DNA of 64,000 bases, taken from NCBI GenBank assembly GCA_965228905.1, contig CBDDII010000003.1, positions 310,001 through 374,000 on the forward strand, read 5' to 3'. A program made the translations under genes and the position numbers. A model generated the notes under the pieces. It worked only from the letters and a program-made list of their open reading frames with translations. It ran no database searches and was not told the origin of the DNA. Positions 35,925 through 45,487 of this stretch are shown piece by piece. The DNA comes from CALKXV01 sp965228905. Lineage in GTDB: Bacteria; Pseudomonadota; Alphaproteobacteria; Rhodobacterales; Rhodobacteraceae. How positions within the stretch are numbered: the first letter of the stretch is position 1; every line of letters starts with the position of its first letter.

Positions 35925-37475
35925 TCAACCGGTTTGCCGCAACTCGGGGTCGATCCGCACAGCGGCACGATGGACGCGGAACAGCGCTAGCGTGGCACCG
36001 GCCTTTTGCGGAACGAAACGACAATGGACCGACCGGCCATCCTGAAGCTGAACATTGGCGGACCATTCCTCGCGTTCCTGCGGCATCCGGGCAAAATCAC
36101 GGAAGTCACCCCAGACAGGCGTGGGCAGCGACAGATCGTGCCACCGGCGCGTCGCCTCTGTCAGGTCGACGGTCCCGAGCGTTTCGTCGTCACCGGTTTG
36201 CCAAAGGTCACGATAGGCATCGTTCGCAAGGACCATCTGACCAGCGGGCGAGAACAAAGCAACGGCGTCAGAGACTGCATCAAGCACCACCTGAAATTCG
36301 CCAAGCTCCGCCCGAAAGCGCCGTGTTAGTGACATTTCGGCGCTGATATCCTCGAACAGAAGCGCGACCGCGCCGTCAGGATGCGGACGCCCCGTGACAT
36401 GATAGGTTTGCCCGTCAGGCAAGGACCAGGACTCGCTGTATGTCCCGTCTGCGGCTGCGGCCTCCAACTCGGCAATCGCTGTGCGCCATGTCCGATAGTC
36501 GCGCGGCTCTGGCATCACGCGATTTTCACGCAGACGGTCGAGGAAACTCACCATGCTGGGGCGCGAGGTCAGGAAATCGGTTGGCAGGTTCGTCAGGTCA
36601 AGAAGGGCGGGATTGAACAGAACCAGCCGCCGCGACCGGTCAAAGATGGCCAGCCCTATTGCCAGTTCGGCAAAAGTCTTGGTCAGGGTCTGGGTAAACT
36701 CGCGCCGCCTGTTTTCGGCCCGGACCGCCTCGTCCGCCGGGATAGCAGTGCACAGGATGTCCTTGCCGATGGTCGTGATGTGGCAATCGTACCAGGCATC
36801 TTCGGTCATGCCCTTGCCGTGAAGGGCAATCCGTTGTGGTTCACTGTGTTTGGCATTCGAGCGTGGCTGGAGCGATGGAAAGATTCTTGGCAGGGGCCAG
36901 ACAAGATCGCGACCCGGTTCACAGACATCACGCACGGTTTCCAGGTAAGCGCGATTGACCCAGGTGATCTCGCCCAGGTCATTTTGTCGCCAAAGCAGGA
37001 AAGGGGCCGCGGACGTATTGGCGCGCAGCATCGACAATTCACTTTCCAGCGCACGGATCGAATGGATATCGTCACGATTGGGCGAGGTGCCGGTGACGAA
37101 ATCTATTTTCAGCCGGACGGTCTCGCCAGCGGTTTCGCGCAATATCTGAGACTGGCCGTCGCGGGAAACTTCGGACATATCGCCTTCAACGGCGGCGCTG
37201 GAAACAAGTTTTTCCGCCGCATCAAAATTGTGCGACAGAAAGAGCCTGAGCTTTTCGATCTCGGTTGAAGGTCCAATCGTGGAATCCATCACGCGGCGGG
37301 CGCCAAAATTCGCGTCGACGACTTCTCCGTCCCGAAGCAGGAAGACAAGCGGGTCCTTGTCACGACTTTCATTCATGTCTGAAGGTGTCTTGCGTCCGAA
37401 GGTGGACATGACAAGCAAACAGGAAAGTATGAAACCAGAAATAAAAAGTAGCACGGCAACAGGGTCGAATGGCAC
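35925..37475 (-). CDS. divL: DivL-like PAS-domain membrane protein lacking a kinase core
   Basis: A 516-aa protein with one N-terminal membrane helix (residues about 7-25) and three to four PAS-like segments (about 40-130, 155-250, 275-370, 385-490). It ends without any His-box or HATPase domain, and only 45 bases separate its stop from tsaE. In Rhodobacterales a PAS-only DivL next to tsaE regulates the CckA-ChpT-CtrA relay (family knowledge, moderate certainty). The start is a GTG with a G-rich site upstream. A CtrA-type site lies 49 bases before the start. Confidence 0.65.
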   Translation of the reverse strand: MPFDPVAVLLFISGFILSCLLVMSTFGRKTPSDMNESRDKDPLVFLLRDGEVVDANFGARRVMDSTIGPSTEIEKLRLFLSHNFDAAEKLVSSAAVEGDMSEVSRDGQSQILRETAGETVRLKIDFVTGTSPNRDDIHSIRALESELSMLRANTSAAPFLLWRQNDLGEITWVNRAYLETVRDVCEPGRDLVWPLPRIFPSLQPRSNAKHSEPQRIALHGKGMTEDAWYDCHITTIGKDILCTAIPADEAVRAENRRREFTQTLTKTFAELAIGLAIFDRSRRLVLFNPALLDLTNLPTDFLTSRPSMVSFLDRLRENRVMPEPRDYRTWRTAIAELEAAAADGTYSESWSLPDGQTYHVTGRPHPDGAVALLFEDISAEMSLTRRFRAELGEFQVVLDAVSDAVALFSPAGQMVLANDAYRDLWQTGDDETLGTVDLTEATRRWHDLSLPTPVWGDFRDFARMPQEREEWSANVQLQDGRSVHCRFVPQKAGATLALFRVHRAAVRIDPELRQTG

Positions 37476-37523
37476 GACAGTAGTCCCCCAGAAAACAACC
37501 CGAACATATTTTGAACATCTTCG

Positions 37524-37538
37524 TTAACGCATGGTTAA
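37524..37538. promoter_or_regulatory. CtrA-type site TTAA-N7-TTAA upstream of the DivL-like gene
   Basis: TTAACGCATGGTTAA is an exact full CtrA motif in the 67-base gap between regB and the DivL-like gene. On the minus strand it reads TTAACCATGCGTTAACG, which shares 14 of 17 bases with the oriC copy. On the plus strand it forms a tandem GTTAACGCAT repeat. Confidence 0.7.
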
Positions 37539-37542
37539 CGCA

Positions 37543-38919
37543 TCAGGTCTCGATGGGTTCGTTTTTCCCGAGTGCTGCGCGGGCAGCGTCCTGCGCCTCG
37601 GCAAAAAGCTCGCGACTCCACCGCGCCTCGATCACCGCACCGACCCGGGCACCCGGTCCCGGATCGCGCTGCGCGGGGTCGCGACCGTTGTCGAAACTCA
37701 GTTCGGCGCCAGTCCGTTCCAAAAGCGTCTTTGCGATGAATAGGCCAAGTCCCATGCCCTCGTATCCCGGTCTTTTGTCGCGCTTTCGTCTTCGCACGAA
37801 GGGATCCCCGATCCGGTGTATCACGTCGGCGGAAAACCCGGTGCCGTCGTCGATGATACGCACCGTGATCGCGGTTTCGTCCCAGATCACGTCGACCCAG
37901 ACATTCTCGCGTGCGAAATCGACGGCATTCTGGATCAGGTTTCGGATGCCGTGGATAATCTCGGGCCTTCGATCAATCACGGGCTGACGGTCGTCATTAT
38001 CCGTGGTCGCGTGGAAATCGAAATGAATTGGCGTCCCGCGATTGGCATGTGGCTCGGCCGCCTCGCGGACAACGGCTTCGACAGGCGCGCGGCGAACATG
38101 GCGATCATCGTTCCCTGCTTGCCCCATTGCGTTCAGAATATCGCGGCAACGATTGGCTTGTTCCCGGATCAATTGCGCGTCTTCCTGAAGTGCGGGCTGG
38201 CCATCCAGCTCTTCGATCAGCTCTGCGCTCGCCAGTTTTATGGTGGCGAGCGGCGTGCCAAGCTCGTGCGCCGCCGCCGCGACGACGCCACCAAGATCCG
38301 TCAGCTTTTGTTCTCGTGCCAGCGCCATCTGCGTTGCGGTAAGGGCTTCGGACATGGCGTGCATTTCGCCGGTCACCCGCCCCGCATAGACGGCAAGGAA
38401 AACGACGCCGATGATGATGGCCAACAGGAACCCGAACTCGAAAATATCGGCGATTTCGATGATGAACCCTTGCTCGGTTCGAAGCGGGATATGGAAGAAC
38501 ATCAAAAGGACAACCAGTCCGATTGAGACCATGGCGATCATGATCGTCGTGCGCGTGTCCAGGGCCATCGCGGAAATGGCGACAGGTGCAAGGATTAGAA
38601 GGGCAAAGGGATTGTTCAGGCCACCGGTCAGAAACAAGAGGAATGACAGTTGCAGAATGTCGAACACCAGCATTCCGGTGACTTCGCCTTCGGTCAGGCG
38701 CTTGTTTTCTGGGAAAACGAAGACCGCGACCAAATTCGCGATGATGGAAATACCGATAGCAACAAAGCAAAGGCCCACATTCAGGTCCAAGCCGAAAGTG
38801 CGAACCGCAACGGTTATGGCAGCCAACTGGCCGAAAATGGCAATCCAGCGCAACACGATCAGGGTTCTGAGACGCACCCAGTTCGATCTTTGCCCCTGCG
38901 GTTCGAAAGTGTCGGTCAT
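37543..38919 (-). CDS. regB: Redox sensor histidine kinase RegB/PrrB/ActS
   Basis: Membrane sensor of the global redox system controlling photosynthesis, respiration, and carbon and nitrogen metabolism genes. Six membrane helices lie within residues 15-180, with the quinone-sensing GGLNNPF loop at 99-105. His218 in AAHELGTPLAT is the phosphorylation site. Cys258 lies 40 residues later, the same spacing as the redox Cys265 after His225 in R. capsulatus RegB. The HATPase domain has NLIQNAVDFA and GMGLGLFIAK. Length is 458 aa from the ATG at 38919. Confidence 0.95.
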   Translation of the reverse strand: MTDTFEPQGQRSNWVRLRTLIVLRWIAIFGQLAAITVAVRTFGLDLNVGLCFVAIGISIIANLVAVFVFPENKRLTEGEVTGMLVFDILQLSFLLFLTGGLNNPFALLILAPVAISAMALDTRTTIMIAMVSIGLVVLLMFFHIPLRTEQGFIIEIADIFEFGFLLAIIIGVVFLAVYAGRVTGEMHAMSEALTATQMALAREQKLTDLGGVVAAAAHELGTPLATIKLASAELIEELDGQPALQEDAQLIREQANRCRDILNAMGQAGNDDRHVRRAPVEAVVREAAEPHANRGTPIHFDFHATTDNDDRQPVIDRRPEIIHGIRNLIQNAVDFARENVWVDVIWDETAITVRIIDDGTGFSADVIHRIGDPFVRRRKRDKRPGYEGMGLGLFIAKTLLERTGAELSFDNGRDPAQRDPGPGARVGAVIEARWSRELFAEAQDAARAALGKNEPIET

Positions 38920-39129
38920 GCCCGCGCCTTTGTCATTGCGCTTTTCTATGCGCCTTCGGGGGTGCGGATCAACGTTCGGTGACAACGGACCCGATGCAGA
39001 CTTTGGTATGATGTGTCGTTAAAAACCTTGTTGCAAAAGCGCGTGACGGGCCAACTTTGTGCCCTGAGCGTTTGACCGACAGGCTTCCTCATCCTAGATT
39101 CCGGCAACGGACGCGAGGAAGAACAAGAA

Positions 39130-39672
39130 ATGCCCCGAGACATTGGCCCGGATCCCACCTTGTTGATCGTTGATGACGACGAGCCTTTTCTGCGACGGCT
39201 TGCCCGTGCCATGGAAAAGCGGGGGTTCGAGGTGGAAACCGCGGATTCCGTTGCGGGCGGCACTGCAATCGCGACGGCGCGACCCCCGGCCTATGCGGTG
39301 GTCGACCTTCGTCTGGAAGACGGGAATGGCCTTGATGTGGTCGAACGCATTCGCGAACGGCGCGAGGACAGCCGGATCGTCGTCTTGACAGGCTATGGCG
39401 CGATTGCAACGGCGGTGGCCGCGGTAAAGATCGGCGCAACGGATTACCTGTCAAAGCCAGCAGACGCCAACGACGTGACGGCGGCATTGCTTGCCTCGGA
39501 AGACGAACTTCCGCCCCCGCCGGAAAACCCGATGAGCGCGGATCGTGTGCGTTGGGAGCATATCCAGCGGGTCTATGAATTGTGCGACAGGAACGTCAGC
39601 GAAACCGCACGGCGTCTGAACATGCACCGGCGGACCTTGCAGCGGATTTTGGCCAAGCGGTCTCCGCGCTAA
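39130..39672 (+). CDS. regA: Redox response regulator RegA/PrrA/ActR
   Basis: DNA-binding partner of RegB. The receiver domain has the acidic pair at 15-17 and phospho-acceptor Asp59 (VVDLRLEDGNG), with LTGYG and the conserved Lys in LSKPAD. A proline linker (PPPPEN) leads to a Fis-type helix-turn-helix (SETARRLNMHRRTLQRILAKR) typical of this family. Length is 180 aa. It is divergent from regB across 210 bases. senC, often between these genes, is absent here. Confidence 0.95.
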   Translation: MPRDIGPDPTLLIVDDDEPFLRRLARAMEKRGFEVETADSVAGGTAIATARPPAYAVVDLRLEDGNGLDVVERIRERREDSRIVVLTGYGAIATAVAAVKIGATDYLSKPADANDVTAALLASEDELPPPPENPMSADRVRWEHIQRVYELCDRNVSETARRLNMHRRTLQRILAKRSPR

Positions 39673-40271
39673 AGGTCGTTCAAAAGTTCCGCGTGGCGTG
39701 CAACGAAAGCGCGCCGTGTTTCCAGCGGCGGGCGCAGAACGATGGAAAGACCCTTTGTTAGAGAAGAATCGTGGCGTCCGAAGAACCGCATAGCTTCCGT
39801 TTCGTCGAACCCGGCAATCTGCGTCGCCTCCAGCCATGCCGAAATCTTGTCGGCCCGCTTGATCCTGGATTTCACGACCTTTGGAACGGCGGCGGGCAAC
39901 CCGTAACGCAGGTGAATCGCCGCCGTTAACCTGTCATCCAGCGCAGAATACCCCGGCCCGACCGCGGCCTTCACGGGCGAGATCATGTCGCCGATCACAT
40001 ACTCGGGCGCGTCGTGCAAAAGTGCGGCCAGCCGCCATTTTGCAGGGGCCTTGGGATCGAGCCGGGAAAACAGCGCTTCGACCAAAAGCGAGTGCTCGGC
40101 AACCGAATAGGGATAGTCGCCCTTGGTCTGACCATTCCACCGCGCGACGAAGGCCAGGCCGTGGGCGATGTCTTCGATCTCGATGTCCATCGGCGTCGGA
40201 TCAAGCAGATCCAGCCGTCTTCCCGACAGCATCCGCTGCCACGCACGTGTGTCTGATTTCCTGGGCGCCAT
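39669..40271 (-). CDS. HD-domain phosphohydrolase (YfbR-like)
   Basis: A 200-aa HD-superfamily hydrolase. SVAEHSLLVE supplies the first metal His, ALLHDAPEYVIGDM the HD pair, and a later KRADKISAWLEA the final Asp. The pattern is close to YfbR-type 5'-deoxynucleotidases. The substrate is not determined here. It ends tail to tail with regA (4-base overlap). Confidence 0.8.
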   Translation of the reverse strand: MAPRKSDTRAWQRMLSGRRLDLLDPTPMDIEIEDIAHGLAFVARWNGQTKGDYPYSVAEHSLLVEALFSRLDPKAPAKWRLAALLHDAPEYVIGDMISPVKAAVGPGYSALDDRLTAAIHLRYGLPAAVPKVVKSRIKRADKISAWLEATQIAGFDETEAMRFFGRHDSSLTKGLSIVLRPPLETRRAFVARHAELLNDL

Positions 40272-40580
40272 CGCAGCGATTTGCTCCGGTCACACCGGGA
40301 TCGTCAAGGGCGATATCGCGAAGGCGCCGGGCAGCGGGAATGTACCTGCACCGATGGTCATCCGAATTCGGCCCAAATCTTGGTCAGTGCGGCATGAAAT
40401 GTCCGAATTCCGACCTCTATTCCGGCATAGTTCGAGTCTAGCGTCGAAGAGAGGGCAGCAAATGGCCCGCCAAAATTCATGTGATTGTTAGGGTATCGCA
40501 AACACATTCCGAGTAACGATTGATCGAAACAGGGAGGTTGAATCACCGCGCGGCCAAAAGGCCGTGGAAAGGAGAGACCA
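40272..40580. other. Intergenic region, no gene seen
   Basis: 309 bases between divergent genes. Short open frames exist but none has a credible start and codon pattern. A small hairpin CGGCC-aaaa-GGCCG (40552-40565) lies just before the GGAGAG ribosome site of the next gene and may influence its translation. The rest presumably holds the two promoters; no clear -35/-10 pair stands out. Confidence 0.5.
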
Positions 40581-40874
40581 ATGCCCTGGATCAAGACACT
40601 GGCAGTATTCATTGCCATGACACCCGCAATGTTACAGGCCCAATCCAACTGCGCTGCACGCGACAAAGTCGTCGATCGGCTAAGCGGCAAGTATGGCGAA
40701 GCATTTTCAGGTGGCGGACTTCGGAACGAAGAAAGCATCTACGAAGTCTGGCATTCCGAAGAAAAAGGCACCTGGACAATTCTGATGACCCGCGCCGATG
40801 GCATTTCCTGCATCATGGCCTCCGGCACCAATTGGCGCGATGGCCTTAAGGTTCCGGCAGGAATCCCCGGGTAA
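40581..40874 (+). CDS. Small exported protein of unknown function
   Basis: 97 aa with a signal peptide (about residues 1-21, ending in AQA-type sequence), so probably periplasmic. The mature part has two cysteines (SNCAA near the start and ISCIM), possibly a disulfide, and strands around YEVWHSEEKGTWTILMTRADG. I do not recognise a family. AAAGGAGAG precedes the ATG. It is followed by ahcY 65 bases downstream, with a CCGGG/CCCGG hairpin between them. Confidence 0.7.
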   Translation: MPWIKTLAVFIAMTPAMLQAQSNCAARDKVVDRLSGKYGEAFSGGGLRNEESIYEVWHSEEKGTWTILMTRADGISCIMASGTNWRDGLKVPAGIPG

Positions 40875-40939
40875 GTAAGTTGCCGGGTCGCATGCCCGGT
40901 GCTAAGTGACCCCGAAACACGAATGAGTGGAGCAGGGTC

Positions 40940-42325
<1,386 letters not shown>

Positions 42326-42330
42326 TCGCG

Positions 42331-43593
42331 CTAGCGGATCAAGATTGCCCTGAAATCATTGACGTTCGTGCCCGTTGGTCCGGGCACGAACAGATCGCCG
42401 ATCGCGTCGAAAGCTGTCCAGGCATCGTGGCCCGCAAGCATTGCACCCGGATCCCGGCCCGCTTCACGCAATCTCGCAAGACTTGTTCCGCAGGCGAAAG
42501 CGCCCGCGTTGTCTTCGGATCCGTCGATCCCGTCGGTGTCGGCTGCCAGCGCGGTGATCGAAAGATCCTCGATTCCGCCGGCAAAAGACAGCAGGAACTC
42601 CGAGTTTCGCCCGCCGCGCCCCGCATTTCCACGCACGGTTACCGTGGTTTCCCCACCAGAAAGGATCACGACCGGGGCCTTGAACGGACGATTTCTCAGG
42701 CGCACTTCTCGCGCAATGGCCGCGTGAACCATTCCGACGTCGCGCGCCTCGCCCTCGATCGCATCCGAAAGAATGACCGGTTCGACACCCTTGTCGCGGG
42801 CAACACTTGCCGCCGCTTCCAACGAAATCGCGGCCGAGGCAATCACGCGCACTTCGTTGCGGGCGAATTCAGCGTCATCCGGGTGCGGTGCTTCCGGCGC
42901 GGTTTCAAGATACCTGGCGACTTTTTCGGGCAGGGAAATGCGATAGGTCTCGACCAAGCACAGGGCTTCGGCCAACCGCAGACCGTCCGGCACGGTCGGT
43001 CCCGACGCAACCTGTGCCGGATCATCGCCCGGCACATCCGACACGATCAGGCTGACGACGCGCGCGGGAAAAGCGGCTTGCGCCAACCGACCGCCCTTGA
43101 TCGTGCTGACGTGTTTGCGAATGGCGTTCATCGCCGAGATCGGTGCGCCAGAGGCCAAAAGTGCCTTGTTTAGTGACTGTTCATCCTCAAGCGTCAGGCC
43201 TTCCGGGGGCGCGGGCAAAAGCGCCGAACCGCCCCCGCAGATGAGTGCGACAACAAGATCGTCTTCGCCCAATCCATTCAACGCCTCGGTCAGCTTGCCG
43301 CTTGCCTCCAACCCGGCTGCATCGGGAACCGGATGCGACGCTTCGATCACAGGCAAGTGCCGCGTCGGGCCGCCATAGCCATAGCGTGTGACGACCAAGC
43401 CTTCGACCGGATCGCCCCAAAGGTCCTCGAAAGCGGCGGCCATCTGCGCGGCACCCTTGCCGGCGCCGATTACAACGGTGCGCCCCTTTGGTTTTTCCGG
43501 CAGGACACTTGCAAGCGCCTCGCGCGGATCGGCGGCGGCGACAGCGGCATGGAAAAGGCTGGTCAGGAATTCACGGTCGTCTTGATCTATCAT
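42331..43593 (-). CDS. Glycerate 2-kinase / hydroxypyruvate-reductase-like protein (MOFRL family)
   Basis: A 420-aa protein of the GckA/TtuD family that phosphorylates glycerate. The N-terminal DUF4147-type domain includes VIGAGKGAAQMA, ASHPVPD and LICGGGSALL. The C-terminal MOFRL domain has ILSGGETTVTV, GGRNSEFLL, and DTDGIDGSEDNAGA. It is convergent with ahcY, with five bases between stops. In this group the enzyme usually serves the serine or tartrate/glyoxylate routes, but the context does not decide which. Confidence 0.88.
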   Translation of the reverse strand: MIDQDDREFLTSLFHAAVAAADPREALASVLPEKPKGRTVVIGAGKGAAQMAAAFEDLWGDPVEGLVVTRYGYGGPTRHLPVIEASHPVPDAAGLEASGKLTEALNGLGEDDLVVALICGGGSALLPAPPEGLTLEDEQSLNKALLASGAPISAMNAIRKHVSTIKGGRLAQAAFPARVVSLIVSDVPGDDPAQVASGPTVPDGLRLAEALCLVETYRISLPEKVARYLETAPEAPHPDDAEFARNEVRVIASAAISLEAAASVARDKGVEPVILSDAIEGEARDVGMVHAAIAREVRLRNRPFKAPVVILSGGETTVTVRGNAGRGGRNSEFLLSFAGGIEDLSITALAADTDGIDGSEDNAGAFACGTSLARLREAGRDPGAMLAGHDAWTAFDAIGDLFVPGPTGTNVNDFRAILIR

Positions 43594-43650
43594 GGCCGCC
43601 TTTTAGCGCCATGCCGCGGCGGCGAACAGTCCGGTTGTTGCGCACCGATT

Positions 43651-44043
43651 TCAAAACAACCCGAGGATCGCGCCCATAACGGCACAGCCAAAAGTGGCAT
43701 AACCACTATCTATCAACGTTAGCTTGAACGGTCTCGCGCCATAAGCGTTGTTGATCATGATCCAGGGTGAGATGAAAAACAACCCGATACCCAGCCCGGC
43801 GACCAATCCTTTTCCCAAGCCGTCTATCCCGGCCATCGCAAAGGTATGACGCATCATGCCGGCCACAAATATCATAGCAATCATCGCAAGGATAAAGGGC
43901 ATAGGGGAGTTGTTCATCGGCCTGCCGTTTTCGTCGGTCTCGACCCCCACAGCTTCGATCCATTGCTTCGAAAGTGTCATGTACCACGCCGCGCCGAAGG
44001 CAAATCCGCCAATCGCCGCGATAATCACGCTCAGAAATCCCAT
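43651..44043 (-). CDS. DUF1761 membrane protein
   Basis: A 130-aa protein with four hydrophobic helices, resembling DUF1761. A typical start (FGAAWYMTLSKQWIEAVG) is followed by the helices MPFILAMIAMIFVAGMM, a glycine-rich third helix, and FGCAVMGAILGLF at the end. The function is unknown. AGGAGG precedes its ATG. Confidence 0.7.
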   Translation of the reverse strand: MGFLSVIIAAIGGFAFGAAWYMTLSKQWIEAVGVETDENGRPMNNSPMPFILAMIAMIFVAGMMRHTFAMAGIDGLGKGLVAGLGIGLFFISPWIMINNAYGARPFKLTLIDSGYATFGCAVMGAILGLF

Positions 44044-44104
44044 AAGCCCCTCCTGAGTTGCATGAATCCAGTCTAGGCGCGGAATGGGTCTCTTGAAAAG
44101 CGGT

Positions 44105-44524
44105 TCAGGCCTTGGTGCCGCCCATATTGCAGATCAGTTTCCATTCGGCGGCAGTGACCGGTTGCACCGACAGGCGGGTATTCTTGACCAGCACCATCTC
44201 AGCCAGCTTCGGCTCGGCCTTGATCTCGGCAAGGGTAACGGGCGTTTCCATCGGCTTGACCGCCTTGATGTCCACGCATTCCCATCGTGGATCATCGGTG
44301 GTGCTGTCGGGGTGCGCTTCCGTGATCACTTCGACGATTCCGACGATCTCCTTGTCCTTCTGCGAGTGATAGAAAAACCCCAGATCGCCGACTTTCATGT
44401 CGCGCATCACGTTGCGCGCCTGGTAATTGCGCACGCCATCCCATTCTTCGCCTTCGTCACCTTTGGCGACTTGGTCATCCCAACTCCAGGTCGAGGTCTC
44501 AGACTTGAAAAGCCAGTAGGCCAT
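44105..44524 (-). CDS. EVE-domain protein
   Basis: A 139-aa protein of the EVE (PUA-like) family. MAYWLFKSE at the start, WDGVRNYQARN in the middle, then VGDLGFFYHS and GIVEV are the family hallmarks; the fold binds modified bases. It follows gpsA in the same direction with three bases between, so it is likely translated from the tsaD-gpsA transcript. The biological role is not established. Confidence 0.88.
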   Translation of the reverse strand: MAYWLFKSETSTWSWDDQVAKGDEGEEWDGVRNYQARNVMRDMKVGDLGFFYHSQKDKEIVGIVEVITEAHPDSTTDDPRWECVDIKAVKPMETPVTLAEIKAEPKLAEMVLVKNTRLSVQPVTAAEWKLICNMGGTKA

Positions 44525-44527
44525 GGG

Positions 44528-45487
44528 TCACTCCGTTCCGACAGGTCTGGCCAAAAGGGTGTCGATGGCCCGCTTGATGTCAAGCTTGCCCTCCACCACT
44601 TCGGCGACGGTGGCAATCAGCGGAAGATCAAGGCCAAGCCGTTCGGCATCGTCTCGCACCGTCGGCGCGGTGGCCAGGCCTTCGACGGTGGAATGGGTGT
44701 CAGGTGTCACGCCCTTTCCAAGAGCAATCCCGGCAGTGAAGTTGCGGGATTTCTCGGATGTGCAGGTCAAGACAAGGTCTCCAAGGCCGGAAAGCCCTTG
44801 AACAGTCTCTGTTTGTGCCCCTTTTGCGGTTGCGTAGCGGGTCAGTTCAGAGAACCCCCTTGCGATGACCGAGGCGCGCGCGCTGTCCCCCAACCCGGCC
44901 CCAATGGCGATGCCCGCCGCAAGGGCAACGACATTCTTCAACGATCCGCCCAATTCGGCCCCGGCCACGTCAGTTGTCCGATAGAGGCGAAGCACGGGCC
45001 GCGTCAGAACCGCCTGAAGCGACTTTGCGTCCTCTTCCTTCGCGCTGGCCAGAACGATGGCGGTCGGCATTCCCATGGCGATGTCCACCGCGAAACTGGG
45101 GCCGGTTAAAAGGGCGGTGGTTGCAGTCGGGCACGCGGCGTTCAATGTCGCGACGGTTCCAAGGCCGGTCTTGCGATCAATCCCCTTGGCACAGGACACG
45201 AGTGTCGCGGTCTTGGGTATCTCATGCGTGATCACAAAGTCGGCCAAGGCCTGTGATGGAACAGATAGAAGAAGGATGTCGCTTTGAAACGCGCTCGCTT
45301 CGCTGGTCACGCTAAGGCTGTCGGGCAGGGCGTATCCAGGCAACTTGCGACCTGAACTCCGCCCCTCGTGCATCTGTTTGACGTCATCTGTATCCCGACC
45401 CCAAAGAGTGACTTTCGCACCATCGCGCGACAGGGCAATCGCAAGGGCGGTGCCGAAAGCACCGGCGCCAATCACCGAAATGCTCAT
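44528..45487 (-). CDS. gpsA: Glycerol-3-phosphate dehydrogenase [NAD(P)+]
   Basis: Reduces dihydroxyacetone phosphate to sn-glycerol-3-phosphate for phospholipid synthesis. The Rossmann loop GAGAFGTALA is at the N-terminus. SCAKGID and GGSLKNVVALAAGIAIGAGLGDS carry catalytic Lys residues, with the usual GLSGLGDLVLTC. Length is 319 aa. The ATG overlaps the tsaD stop by three bases. Confidence 0.96.
   Translation of the reverse strand: MSISVIGAGAFGTALAIALSRDGAKVTLWGRDTDDVKQMHEGRSSGRKLPGYALPDSLSVTSEASAFQSDILLLSVPSQALADFVITHEIPKTATLVSCAKGIDRKTGLGTVATLNAACPTATTALLTGPSFAVDIAMGMPTAIVLASAKEEDAKSLQAVLTRPVLRLYRTTDVAGAELGGSLKNVVALAAGIAIGAGLGDSARASVIARGFSELTRYATAKGAQTETVQGLSGLGDLVLTCTSEKSRNFTAGIALGKGVTPDTHSTVEGLATAPTVRDDAERLGLDLPLIATVAEVVEGKLDIKRAIDTLLARPVGTE

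Noticed and set aside
40875..40939. Possible SAH or SAM/SAH riboswitch before ahcY
   Set aside because: There are small hairpins and a TGGAGCA near the start, but the loop complementary to it and the SAH-riboswitch core sequences are not there.
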